A DNA stretch of 64,000 bases from Nitrobacter sp051912485 (GTDB lineage Bacteria; Pseudomonadota; Alphaproteobacteria; Rhizobiales; Xanthobacteraceae), in contig NZ_CP196822.1 of the NCBI RefSeq assembly GCF_051912485.1, positions 4,026,939 through 4,090,938 of the forward strand, written 5' to 3'. Shown piece by piece: positions 54,313-63,332 of the stretch; position 1 is the first letter of the stretch, and every line of letters starts with the position of its first letter. The notes below the pieces were generated by a model. It was not told the origin of the DNA, made no database searches, and worked only from the letters and a program-made list of their open reading frames with translations. The translations under genes were made by a program, and so were the position numbers.

Positions 54313-55341
54313 TTACCGCTCCGTCAGTTTCAGCTCGATACGGCGGTTGCGCTTGTAGGCGTCTTCCGTCGTGCCGGCATCGAGCGGCTGGAATTCGCCA
54401 AAGCCGGCGGCGACCAGGCGCTGTGGCGGCACGCCGCGCGACACCAGATACTGCACAACCGAGATCGCGCGTGCCGACGACAAGTCCCAGTTCGACTTGA
54501 AGACCGGGCTTTTGATCGGCCGGACGTCGGTGTGGCCGTCGACCCGCAGCACCCAGGCGATCTCGTTCGGGATCTGCTTGTCGAGATCGGTCAGCGCGCC
54601 GGCGACTTTGTCGAGTTCGGTTTGTCCTTCCGGCAGCAGCGTCGCCTGTCCGGTATCGAAGAACACTTCCGACTGGAACACGAAGCGGTCGCCGACGACC
54701 CGGATGTCAGGCCGGTTGCCGAGAATGCTGCGCAAGCGCCCGAAGAATTCCGAGCGGTAGCGCGACAATTCCTGCACCCGCTTCGCCAGTGCGACGTTCA
54801 GCCGCTGTCCCAGATCGGCGATCCGGCCCTGCGACTCCTTGTCCTTTTTCTCGGAAGCGTCGAGCGCGTCCTCCAGCGCCGCGAGTTGCCGGCGCAGCGC
54901 GCTGATCTGCTGGGTCAGTACCTCGACCTGCGCCAGCGCGCGGGCCGAAATCTGCTTCTCGGAGTCGAGCGCCTTGTTCAGTTGGGTGTTGCGGCCGGCG
55001 GCATTGTTGCCGGCGCTGGCGAGGCCATCATAAAGACCCTTGATCCGGTCGCGCTCGGCCTCGGCCGAGGCGAGGCCCGCGCGCAGCTGGCCGACTTCGT
55101 CGCCGAGACTGAGCTTGCCGAGCTTTTCCAGCGACAGCAGATCGGTCAACTGTGCGATCTTGGTATTGAGCTGGTCCAGCGCCTTGTCCTTGCCGGACAC
55201 TTCCTGCGACAGGAAGAACTGCACGACCAGAAACACCGACAACAGGAACACGATCGCGAGCACCAGTGTCGAGAGGGCGTCGACGAATCCCGGCCAGTAG
55301 TTGAAGCCGCTCTCGTTCCGGCGGGCGCGTGCAAGGGCCAT
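54313..55341 (-). CDS. OmpA/MotB-like peptidoglycan-binding membrane protein
   Basis: A 342-residue protein with one N-terminal membrane span (ALSTLVLAIVFLLSVFLVVQFFL, about 22-44), a long coiled coil (about 50-190) and a C-terminal OmpA-like domain (FDTGQATLLPEG, VDGHTDVRP, and LSSARAISVVQYLV with NRRIELKL at the end). A Phe-Val-Asp in NYWPGFVDALST is where MotB has its proton-path Asp. With the next gene it makes a MotA/MotB-like proton-driven complex, not necessarily flagellar. It is 12 bases downstream of that gene. Confidence 0.85.
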   Translation of the reverse strand: MALARARRNESGFNYWPGFVDALSTLVLAIVFLLSVFLVVQFFLSQEVSGKDKALDQLNTKIAQLTDLLSLEKLGKLSLGDEVGQLRAGLASAEAERDRIKGLYDGLASAGNNAAGRNTQLNKALDSEKQISARALAQVEVLTQQISALRRQLAALEDALDASEKKDKESQGRIADLGQRLNVALAKRVQELSRYRSEFFGRLRSILGNRPDIRVVGDRFVFQSEVFFDTGQATLLPEGQTELDKVAGALTDLDKQIPNEIAWVLRVDGHTDVRPIKSPVFKSNWDLSSARAISVVQYLVSRGVPPQRLVAAGFGEFQPLDAGTTEDAYKRNRRIELKLTER

Positions 55342-55353
55342 CTTTCCTTACTC

Positions 55354-56418
55354 TCAGGCCTCTCCCCCAGCGGCAGGGGACGTCGACCGCGAAGCGGCGG
55401 CCGGAGGCAGCGATACCGTCAGCTCTTCTCCCGGCTGCTGTGCGAGAAGCTCCAGCAGCTTCTTGATCTCGCGGTTTTGCTCGCCCTGTCCATCGGCCCA
55501 TTCGCGGATCATCTGCTGTTCGGCCCGCATGTGGGTGACGAGCCCCTGAATGGCTTCCGCGAGGCTGGCCATCGCGGCGGTTGTGTCCTGGCCGGGTCGC
55601 GCCTCGAGGCTGGCGCGGAGCCCCTCGATCGCGGTCTTTATCTCGGCCGACGGATCGGCGCGCGTCTCGCCGCCATATTCGCGAACGGTGGTGGCGAGCC
55701 AGTCCTCGAGATCGGTGTAGAAGCGGTTCTGCGCCTGACTGGATTGCAGATCGAGAAACCCGAGGATCAGCGATCCGGCAAGGCCGAACAGCGACGACGA
55801 AAACGAAATGCCCATGCCGCCGAGCGGCGCGGCGAGACCTTCCTTCAGCGTGTCGAACAGCGATCCGGCGTCGCCGCCGACCTTCAGGCCGTCGATCACC
55901 TTACCGACCGAGCCGACGGTTTCGATCAGGCCCCAGAATGTGCCGAGCAGGCCGAGGAACACCAAAAGGCCCGTCATGTAGCGGGAGATGTCGCGGGCCT
56001 CATCGAGCCGGGTGGCGATGGAATCCAGCAGATGCCGCATGGTCTGCTGCGAGATCGACACCCGCCCGGTGCGTTCGCCCCCGAGAATCGCAGCCATCGG
56101 TGCCAGCAACCGTGGCTTACGGTCGGCGGTCGCCCGACCCGGACTGGCGATGCGGAAATTGTTGACCCACGCGATCTCGGGATAAAGCCGGATCACCTGC
56201 CGGAATGCGAAAATGATTCCGATCGCCAACACCGCAGCGATCAGCGCGTTGAGGCCGGGGTTGGCGAAGAAAGCCAAAATGATCTGCTTGTAGAGAATCA
56301 CCAGCACCAGGGTGCACAGCACGATGAACACCACCATGCGCACCAGGAATATCTGGGGTGGCGACAGCTTGGTCAGTTCGATCTCCAGTGCGGAGCTGGG
56401 GGTCGTGCCTTGCGCCAT
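55354..56418 (-). CDS. MotA/TolQ/ExbB-like proton channel protein
   Basis: A 354-residue membrane protein: two spans near 25-70, a cytoplasmic loop, and two more spans near 155-220 (MTGLLVFLGLLGTFWGLIETV and GMGISFSSSLFGLAGSLILGFLDL). These are the core of the MotA/TolQ/ExbB family. It ends in an Ala/Pro tail. With the OmpA-like partner it forms a two-gene operon conserved in Rhizobiales. No flagellar genes and no nuclease or helicase genes of a Zorya system are nearby. Confidence 0.85.
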   Translation of the reverse strand: MAQGTTPSSALEIELTKLSPPQIFLVRMVVFIVLCTLVLVILYKQIILAFFANPGLNALIAAVLAIGIIFAFRQVIRLYPEIAWVNNFRIASPGRATADRKPRLLAPMAAILGGERTGRVSISQQTMRHLLDSIATRLDEARDISRYMTGLLVFLGLLGTFWGLIETVGSVGKVIDGLKVGGDAGSLFDTLKEGLAAPLGGMGISFSSSLFGLAGSLILGFLDLQSSQAQNRFYTDLEDWLATTVREYGGETRADPSAEIKTAIEGLRASLEARPGQDTTAAMASLAEAIQGLVTHMRAEQQMIREWADGQGEQNREIKKLLELLAQQPGEELTVSLPPAAASRSTSPAAGGEA

Positions 56419-57015
56419 GAGTGAGCTTGCTTACCCGTTAGGAGAGGCTGAGATTCGAGATAAGCCGCATTATGGCACGGCGTCGCCGACAAAAAATAGC
56501 TATTCCACCGGTTTTGTCATGCCGTTGTTGTCTGCACTCGAACCGGGTTGAATTATTTGTCCACGAATAGTTCGCGTCCGCCTCCGGAGACAATTTGCCG
56601 GCAGCCTATCCGCCGCTTGGCCTGATCGGATGCTGATGGTGATCGCTGCATCGGTCATCGACGGCTCGGGCGCGTTGGACGAATCGTGCGGGCGCAATGC
56701 GAGGATGCGCGCGTGATCAGCGCGGGCTTCGCGCTTGTGCCCTGCGTGTTGAGGCGCAGCTGCTTACTATTGTGTTTCGATTTGAATGGAACCCGGCTCA
56801 CGACTGTGTGAATCCGCAAAACGGACGCGACTCCAATACGATAGCGTTGTGTGACATTGCGCCGCCGCCAAAGCGTATTGCGCCACAGTCGTTGTCGTCT
56901 AATTTGACGGATCAAGAGTTGCAGGGATTCGCGCAAGATTTTGCGAAGTAACGAGTCTTGTGGAAAGCGAAACCTGTACTTCGCATTACCGCATTTAGGG
57001 GGTTCCCAGGTTCAA
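56419..57015. other. 597-base gap before the RND efflux operon
   Basis: The gap should contain the promoters of the divergent MotA-like gene and the RND operon. I see no TetR-type regulator, no repeat, no RNA signature and no EcfG-type promoter. Base composition is lower in GC around 56750-56830. Confidence 0.45.
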
Positions 57016-58224
57016 ATGCCAAGATTTAATTCACGACTGACGTCCGTCGCTATTTTGATCGCCGGATTGTCGCCGCTCCTTGGCGGCTGCAACGAACCGG
57101 TCACGGCAGAAGCTTCGACCAGCACGGTCACCCCGGAAGTCAGCGTCGTTACGGTGGTTCCGAAGCCGCATGCGATGGTGCGCGAATTGCCAGGCCGCAT
57201 CGCGCCGCTGCGGGTTGCCGAGGTGCGCCCGCGCGTCTCCGGCATTATCACCGAGCGCCTGTTCAAGCAGGGCAGCGAGGTCAAGGCCGGCAATCCGCTG
57301 TATCAGATTGATCCAAGACCGTTCGAAGTCGAATTGCAGGCGGCTGAGGCGGCGCTGGCGAAGGCCGATGCCGTATTCGAGCAGGCGTCGCATCATGCGA
57401 GGCGCATCGAGCAACTGACGGTCCGGCACGCCACCTCCGAGGCCGAAAACGAAAAAGCGATCGCCAACATGCGTCAGTCGGAGGCCGATGTCGCCGGCCG
57501 CAAGGCGGATCTCGCGCGGGCGCGGCTCCATCTCGATTACACCACCATCCGCGCGCCGATCGACGGCGTGGTCGGCGCGGCCCAGGTCACCGAGGGCGCG
57601 CTCGTCATCCAGAATGAGACGGCCAGCCTCGCCACAGTGCAGCAACTCGACACGATCTATGCCGACTTCACCCAGTCGGTCGGCGACCTCAACAGTCTGC
57701 GCCGTGCATTCGAAAGCGGCGACCTGGAGCGCATCGCGCCGGGCGCGGCGAAAGTGCGCCTCGTGCTTGACGACGGGGCGCTCTACCCGCTGCCGGGAAA
57801 ATTCCTGTTTTCCGAAGCCAAGGTCGATGCCTCGACCGGGCAGGTGACGCTGCGCGGTGAATTTCCGAATCCGAAGCGCGAGCTGCTGCCGGGTATGTAC
57901 GTCCGCGTGCTGCTGGAGCAGGGCGTTGACAGCGATGCGATCGCCGTCCCGCAGCAGGCGGTGCAGCGCGACTCCGGCGGCGGCAGCGAGGTCTTCGTCG
58001 TCAGGGATGACGGTCACGTGATCGTGCGTCCGATCCGGACCGCTTCCGTCCAGAACGGTCAGTCGATGGTCAGCCAGGGTCTCAAGGCCGGCGACCGCGT
58101 CGTGGTCGAGGGTTTCCAGAAATTCACGGCCGGCGACAAGGTTCGCGCCGTGATGTGGGCGGAAGCCGATGCTTCGCGGGAGACCGGAGCGCTCACGGGC
58201 GAGACCGCGTCCGCCCGGCGGTAG
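57016..58224 (+). CDS. RND efflux periplasmic adaptor lipoprotein (AcrA/MexA-like)
   Basis: A 402-residue membrane-fusion protein with a lipoprotein signal (lipobox LLGGC near residue 22). Motifs: LPGRIAPLRVAEVRPRVSGII (first lipoyl part), NPLYQIDPRPFEVEL, a helical hairpin (about 110-170), and YTTIRAPIDGVVGAAQVTEGALV. It links the inner-membrane pump encoded next to an outer-membrane channel. The start at 57016 has CCCAGG upstream. Six bases separate it from the pump gene. Confidence 0.92.
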   Translation: MPRFNSRLTSVAILIAGLSPLLGGCNEPVTAEASTSTVTPEVSVVTVVPKPHAMVRELPGRIAPLRVAEVRPRVSGIITERLFKQGSEVKAGNPLYQIDPRPFEVELQAAEAALAKADAVFEQASHHARRIEQLTVRHATSEAENEKAIANMRQSEADVAGRKADLARARLHLDYTTIRAPIDGVVGAAQVTEGALVIQNETASLATVQQLDTIYADFTQSVGDLNSLRRAFESGDLERIAPGAAKVRLVLDDGALYPLPGKFLFSEAKVDASTGQVTLRGEFPNPKRELLPGMYVRVLLEQGVDSDAIAVPQQAVQRDSGGGSEVFVVRDDGHVIVRPIRTASVQNGQSMVSQGLKAGDRVVVEGFQKFTAGDKVRAVMWAEADASRETGALTGETASARR

Positions 58225-58230
58225 CGGATC

Positions 58231-61200
58231 ATGCCGGCTTTTTTCATCGACCGGCCTGTCTTTGCCTGGGTGATTGCGCTGTTCATCTGTCTGATCGGCG
58301 CGATCTCGATTCCGCTTCTGGCGGTGGCGCAGTATCCGATCATCGCGCCGCCGTCGATCTCGATCTCGACCGCGTATCCCGGCGCGTCGCCGCAGAACCT
58401 TTACAACAGCGTCACGCGTCTGATCGAGGAACAGCTTAACGGCGCCTCGGGTATCCTCAATTTCGAATCCACCAGCGATTCGCTGGGGCAGGTCGAGATC
58501 ACCGCGAATTTCGTTCCCGGCACCGAACTCGATATGGCGTCAGTGGATGTGCAGAATCGCATCAAGCGGATCGAAGCGCGCCTGCCGGCTGTCGTTCTGA
58601 AGGAAGGCATCCTGGTCGAGGAAGCGTCCAGCGACGTGCTGCAGATCATCACGCTGCGCTCGACCGACGACAGTCTCGACGAGGTCGGCCTCGGCGATTT
58701 CATGATGCGCAACATCATCGGCGAGATCCGGCGTCTTCCGGGCGTCGGCCGCGCCACGCTGTTTTCCACCGAGCGCTCGCTGCGCGTCTGGATCGATCCT
58801 GACAAGCTGGTCGGCTACGGTCTGACGTCGGACGACGTCACCAAGGGGATTGCGGCGCAGAACGCGCAAGTGGCCTCGGGCAGTATCGGCGCGCCGCCGA
58901 GCCGGGCCGGGCAGAAAACTGCGGCGCTGGTATTGGTGAAGGGACAACTCACCACGCCGGAGGAATTCGGCTCCATCGTGCTGCGCGCCAACCGCGACGG
59001 CTCCACGGTGCGGCTGCGCGACGTGGCGCGGGTCGAGGTCGGCGGCATGGATTACCGGTTCACCACGCGCCTCAACGGCAAGCCGACCGCTGGTCTCTCG
59101 GTGATGCTTGCGCCGGGCTCCAACGCGCTTGCGACCGCGAGCGCGGTCGAAGCCAAGATGAAGGAGCTGTCGAAGTTCTTCCCGGCGACCATTGCGTACG
59201 ATATCCCATACGACATCACGCCGGTGGTGAAGGCCTCGATCGAAAAGGTCGTGCATACGCTGATCGAGGCGGTGGTGCTGGTGTTCCTCGTGATGTTCCT
59301 GTTCCTGCAGAACATCCGCTACACCATCATCCCGACCATCGTGGTGCCGGTGGCGCTGCTCGGCACCTGCTCGGTGCTGCTGATCGCAGGCTATTCCATC
59401 AACATGCTGACGATGTTCGGCATGGTGCTGGCAATCGGCATTCTGGTCGACGATGCCATCGTCGTGGTCGAGAATGTCGAACGCATCATGGCGGAAGAGG
59501 GATTGCCGCCAAAGGAAGCTGCGCGCAAGGCGATGTCGCAGATTACAAGCGCCATCGTCGGCATCACGCTGGTGCTGATGGCGGTGTTCATCCCGATGGC
59601 GTTCTTTCCGGGCTCCGTCGGCATCATCTACAGGCAGTTCTCCATCACGGTGGTCGCCGCGATCGGCTTCTCCGCGCTGATGGCGCTGTCGCTGACGCCG
59701 GCGCTGTGCGCCACGCTGCTGAAACCGGTCAAGGCCGGGCACGGCCACGCGCGCAAGGGCGTGTTCGGCTGGTTCAATCGCACGCTGGACGGTGTGCGCG
59801 GCGGCTATGTCTCGACCGTCGGCTGGTCGCTGAGGCGGACCGGACGCCTGATGCTGATTTACGCTGTGCTGGTTGGTGGTCTCGTCTTCGCCTTCGCTCG
59901 CCTGCCCGCCGGCTTCGTGCCGGTGGACGATCAGGGCTTCATCACGACGGATGTGCAGACGCCGTCGGATTCGTCCCACGGCAGGACCGAAGCGGCGGTC
60001 GATGCGGTTGAAAAGTATCTGGCCAAACGGCCCGGAATTCAGGACGTCACGTTCCTCACCGGCTTCAGCTATTCGGGGCAGGGCATGAACACGGCGCAAG
60101 CGTTCATCACCCTGAAAGACTGGTCGGAACGGCCTGAAAAGGATTCCGCCGCCAATATCGTCGCTGACACCAACCGCGATCTGTCGTCGCTGCGCGACGC
60201 CAAGATCGCCGCGCTGCAGCCGCCGCCGATCGACAACCTCGGCAATTCTTCCGGCTTCAGCTTCCGCCTGCAGGACCGCGGCCAGAAAGGCTACGCGGCG
60301 CTGGTGCAGGCGACCGATCAGCTGATCGCCGAGGCCAACGCCAGTCCGGTCTTGAAGAGCGTCTATGTCGAGGGCTTGCCGCCGGCGCCGCTGGTCAACC
60401 TCGTGATCGATCGCGAGAAGGCCAGTGCCCTCGGCGTCACGTTTCAGGACATCAACGACACCATGTCGACCAATCTCGGCTCGGCTTACGTCAACGACTT
60501 TCCCAACCGCGGACGGATGCAGCGCGTGATCGTGCAGGCGGACCGCGATGGCCGCACGACTGCGGACGACATCCTGAACTACAACGTCAAGAACAGCAGC
60601 GGACGGCTGGTCCCATTCTCGTCCTTCGCCTCGATCGACTGGTCGAAAGGACCGACCCAGATCGTCGGCTTCAACTACTATCCGGCCATGCGCATCAGCG
60701 GTGAGGCGCGGCCTGGTTTCACGTCCGGCGACGCCATCGCCGAGATGGAGCGGCTTGCCGGTCGTCTGCCGCGTGGTTTCGGCTATGATTGGACCGGCCA
60801 GTCGTTGCAGGAAAAGCTGTCGGGGTCGCAGGCGCCGTTCCTGCTCGCGCTCTCGGCGCTGGTGGTGTTCCTCTGTCTTGCCGCGCTCTATGAGAGCTGG
60901 ACCATTCCGCTCGCCGTGCTGCTGACGGTGCCGCTCGGAATCTGCGGCGCGGTGCTGGCGGCGACCATGCGCGGCCTCGCAAACGACGTCTATTTCACCG
61001 TCGGTCTCGTCACCATCATCGGCTTGGCTGCGAAGGACGCCATCCTCATCATTGAGTTTGCCAAGGATTTGCGCGCGCAGGGCAAGCCGCTAAGGGAAGC
61101 CACGATCGAGGCGTGCGCGCTGCGCTTCCGCCCGATTTTGATGACCGGCCTTGCCTTCGTCTCAGGCGTGCTGCCGATGGTGGTCGCTCAAGGTGCGGGC

Positions 61201-61392
61201 GGAGCGAGCCAGCAGGCGCTCGGCACCAGCGTGATGGGCGGCATGATCGCGGTGGTGGTGCTGGCGCTCTTGATGGTGCCGGTGTTTTTCGTCGTGGTGA
61301 TGCGCGTGCTCGGGCGCGACAAGAGCGGCTTGGAGCCGGTGGGAGAACCGGAAATCCATGGTCCGCCGGCGCCGCTGCGTGCGGCGGAGTAA
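58231..61392 (+). CDS. RND multidrug efflux pump (AcrB/MexB-like, HAE1)
   Basis: A 1053-residue inner-membrane proton-drug antiporter. It starts MPAFFIDRPVFAWVIALFIC, with twelve spans and two large periplasmic loops. The proton-relay Asp pair is in GILVDDAIVVVENVERIM (span 4), and the matching Lys is in GLAAKDAILIIEFAKDL (span 10). Length and PGASPQ, the family's early motif, fit the HAE1 subfamily. No outer-membrane factor gene follows. Confidence 0.95.
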   Translation: MPAFFIDRPVFAWVIALFICLIGAISIPLLAVAQYPIIAPPSISISTAYPGASPQNLYNSVTRLIEEQLNGASGILNFESTSDSLGQVEITANFVPGTELDMASVDVQNRIKRIEARLPAVVLKEGILVEEASSDVLQIITLRSTDDSLDEVGLGDFMMRNIIGEIRRLPGVGRATLFSTERSLRVWIDPDKLVGYGLTSDDVTKGIAAQNAQVASGSIGAPPSRAGQKTAALVLVKGQLTTPEEFGSIVLRANRDGSTVRLRDVARVEVGGMDYRFTTRLNGKPTAGLSVMLAPGSNALATASAVEAKMKELSKFFPATIAYDIPYDITPVVKASIEKVVHTLIEAVVLVFLVMFLFLQNIRYTIIPTIVVPVALLGTCSVLLIAGYSINMLTMFGMVLAIGILVDDAIVVVENVERIMAEEGLPPKEAARKAMSQITSAIVGITLVLMAVFIPMAFFPGSVGIIYRQFSITVVAAIGFSALMALSLTPALCATLLKPVKAGHGHARKGVFGWFNRTLDGVRGGYVSTVGWSLRRTGRLMLIYAVLVGGLVFAFARLPAGFVPVDDQGFITTDVQTPSDSSHGRTEAAVDAVEKYLAKRPGIQDVTFLTGFSYSGQGMNTAQAFITLKDWSERPEKDSAANIVADTNRDLSSLRDAKIAALQPPPIDNLGNSSGFSFRLQDRGQKGYAALVQATDQLIAEANASPVLKSVYVEGLPPAPLVNLVIDREKASALGVTFQDINDTMSTNLGSAYVNDFPNRGRMQRVIVQADRDGRTTADDILNYNVKNSSGRLVPFSSFASIDWSKGPTQIVGFNYYPAMRISGEARPGFTSGDAIAEMERLAGRLPRGFGYDWTGQSLQEKLSGSQAPFLLALSALVVFLCLAALYESWTIPLAVLLTVPLGICGAVLAATMRGLANDVYFTVGLVTIIGLAAKDAILIIEFAKDLRAQGKPLREATIEACALRFRPILMTGLAFVSGVLPMVVAQGAGGASQQALGTSVMGGMIAVVVLALLMVPVFFVVVMRVLGRDKSGLEPVGEPEIHGPPAPLRAAE

Positions 61393-61416
61393 CCAGCCGC
61401 GAAGTCGGGTTACCTG

Positions 61417-62208
61417 TTATCCCAGCGGCTTGAGGATTTTCACCAGTTCGGCGTGGACGAACTCGTTGCCGCAGACCACATGGCCGGTCTCAAGCGGATC
61501 GTCGTCGCCCTGGATGCCGCTGATGATGCCACCGGCCTCGCGCAGGATGATCTGTCCGCCCGCGATATCCCACGGCTGCAGATTACGTTCCCAGTAGCCG
61601 TCGAGGCGGCCTGCGGCGACGAAAACGAGGTCGAGTGACGCTGCGCCGAAGCGGCGCAGGCCGGCTACCTTCGGCTGAAGGGCCGCCATCTCCCGCCGCG
61701 ACAGTTCGTGATCGCCGCGCCCGATGTGCGGCAGGCCGCAGGCGATGACGCAATCGTTCATCTGGCGCCGCCCCGCCACGCGCAGCCGCTGATCGTTGAG
61801 GAATGCGCCCTTGCCGCGCTCGGCGGTGTAGAGCTCCTCGGTGGCGGGATTGTAGACCAGCCCCGCGATCAGCACGCCGTCACGCTGCAGGCCGATCGAG
61901 ACCCCGAAATGCGGAATGCCGTGCAGGAAGTTGGTGGTGCCGTCGAGAGGATCGACAATCCAGGTGTGGCTCTTGTCCGTACCCTCGCGGCTGCCGCCTT
62001 CCTCGCCGTGAAAGCCGTAGCCGGGGCGCGCCTTGCTGAGATCCTCGTAAATGATTTCCTCGGCGCGCTTGTCGGCGAGGCTGACGAAATTCGCCGGTCC
62101 CTTCAGCGACACCTGAAGATTCTCGATCTCGCCGAGATCGCGTTTCAGGCTGCGCCCCGCGCGGCGCGCGGCCTTGACCATGACGTTCATGAGGGCGGAT
62201 TGCAGCAT
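61417..62208 (-). CDS. suhB: Inositol monophosphatase family protein (SuhB-like)
   Basis: A 263-residue Mg-dependent phosphatase. The metal motifs are GEEGG (near 70), WIVDPLDGTTNFLHG and QPWDIAGGQIILREAGG. It starts MLQSALMNVMVKAARRAGRSLKRD, which fits SuhB-like proteins. The substrate may be inositol phosphate or another sugar phosphate. Convergent with the RND pump. Confidence 0.9.
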   Translation of the reverse strand: MLQSALMNVMVKAARRAGRSLKRDLGEIENLQVSLKGPANFVSLADKRAEEIIYEDLSKARPGYGFHGEEGGSREGTDKSHTWIVDPLDGTTNFLHGIPHFGVSIGLQRDGVLIAGLVYNPATEELYTAERGKGAFLNDQRLRVAGRRQMNDCVIACGLPHIGRGDHELSRREMAALQPKVAGLRRFGAASLDLVFVAAGRLDGYWERNLQPWDIAGGQIILREAGGIISGIQGDDDPLETGHVVCGNEFVHAELVKILKPLG

Positions 62209-62273
62209 GTTTTATCGGCTCGGGATGAATGGTGCGGACTGGGTGCCCTGCGGGAACGCCCCCGTCAAGGCGT

Positions 62274-63332
62274 TCATTTGAGGCCTAACCATCTGCGGGC
62301 CGCGGACTGGGCCTTGTCGCGTTCCTCAGACGTTGCCTGCGCCATCGCCTCATCAAGCATCAGGTCGCCCTTGCCGGCGGTTTTCGCCACGATGTGCCAT
62401 TTCAGGCCTTCGACCTTGTCCACGGGCGCTCCCATGCCGGTGACGAGGACGCGGGCGAGACGATTCTGGGCGATCGCGCTGTTTTGCCTGGCGGCCTTGC
62501 GCAGCAACGACACCGCGGCGGCCTCGTTCTTCTCGGTGCCGGTGCCGTTGAACAGCGCGATGGCATATTCGACTTCGGCATCAACGTTGCCGGCGAGCGA
62601 GGCGGCCTGCAACAGCCGCACCGACTTGTAGAGATTTTTTTCGACGCCGGTGCCCTCCTTGTAGAACGTCGCCAGCGCATATTGCGCCTCCGGACTGCCG
62701 GCATCGGCGGCGAACCGCAGCAATTCGGCGGCGCGTTTGAAATCCTGCGGCAGCGTCTGTCCGTCCATGTAGAGTAGCGCGAGGTTATAGGCAGCCTTCG
62801 GCTCGCCGAGCTTGGCGGATGAGGCCAGTAATTTCACGGCAACCGCCCGGTCGGGTGTTCCTCCGTGCCCGCTGATGCGGAGCATAGCGAGTGCGAACAT
62901 CGCTTCGCGGTCGCCGAGATCAGCTGCGCGCTGGTACCACTCGATCGCCTTGCCGTAGTCGCGCTTGATGCCTAGCGAGTTGGCATAAAGCTCGCCGAGC
63001 ATGCTCATGGCGGCAGGGTCTTTGTTCTCCTGCGCCCGCTTCATCGCGAGATCGAACGCGGTCTTGTAGAGGCCACGCTGATAGGCGCCGTAGACCAAAT
63101 CCGCGTTCGGGTCGTCAGGGGCCGGAGCGTCCGCCTTGGCGTCCGGTGCAGGCGCCGGCTTCGCGGCTGTTTTCGGCGCCGGCTTGATGGGTTTTGTCTT
63201 GACGCTCTTGCTTGTCTTGGACGGCGTGTCGGCGGTCTGCGGCGTCAACTGGAGCTGCGCCAGCGCGCTCTCTCCGAGCATGAGAATGCTCGCGACAATG
63301 GCGAGAGGGCGGGCAAGACGCAGGAGAGTCAT
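62274..63332 (-). CDS. Exported Sel1-repeat (TPR-like) protein
   Basis: A 352-residue protein with a signal peptide (MTLLRLARPLAIVASILMLGESALA), a Lys/Pro/Ala linker (about 30-75), and five or more Sel1 repeats, for example AMSMLGELYANSLGIKRDYGKAIEWY, EAMFALAMLRISG and EAQYALATFYKEGTGVEKNLYK. Such repeats bind proteins. The role is unknown. Its ATG overlaps the stop of the ThiE-like gene (ATGA). Confidence 0.85.
   Translation of the reverse strand: MTLLRLARPLAIVASILMLGESALAQLQLTPQTADTPSKTSKSVKTKPIKPAPKTAAKPAPAPDAKADAPAPDDPNADLVYGAYQRGLYKTAFDLAMKRAQENKDPAAMSMLGELYANSLGIKRDYGKAIEWYQRAADLGDREAMFALAMLRISGHGGTPDRAVAVKLLASSAKLGEPKAAYNLALLYMDGQTLPQDFKRAAELLRFAADAGSPEAQYALATFYKEGTGVEKNLYKSVRLLQAASLAGNVDAEVEYAIALFNGTGTEKNEAAAVSLLRKAARQNSAIAQNRLARVLVTGMGAPVDKVEGLKWHIVAKTAGKGDLMLDEAMAQATSEERDKAQSAARRWLGLK

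Noticed and set aside
54313..56418. Zorya-type phage defence (ZorA/ZorB)
   Set aside because: The MotA/OmpA pair resembles ZorA and ZorB only in fold family. No ZorC, ZorD or ZorE-like gene is adjacent; the flanks are an acetyltransferase and an RND pump.
54307..56424. A 705-residue plus-strand open frame
   Set aside because: It is antisense to the OmpA-like and MotA-like genes, has shadow-type composition (Arg, Gln, Glu, His) and no recognisable domain. High GC makes such long antisense frames common.
58540..60099. A 519-residue minus-strand open frame inside the RND pump gene
   Set aside because: Antisense shadow of a clear AcrB-type gene; it is rich in Arg, His, Asp and Gln and shows no domain.
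62240..62275. GGAAC and CGTT upstream of the SuhB-like gene
   Set aside because: The spacing is 13 bases and the motif faces the end of the Sel1 gene, so it does not fit an EcfG promoter for any gene.
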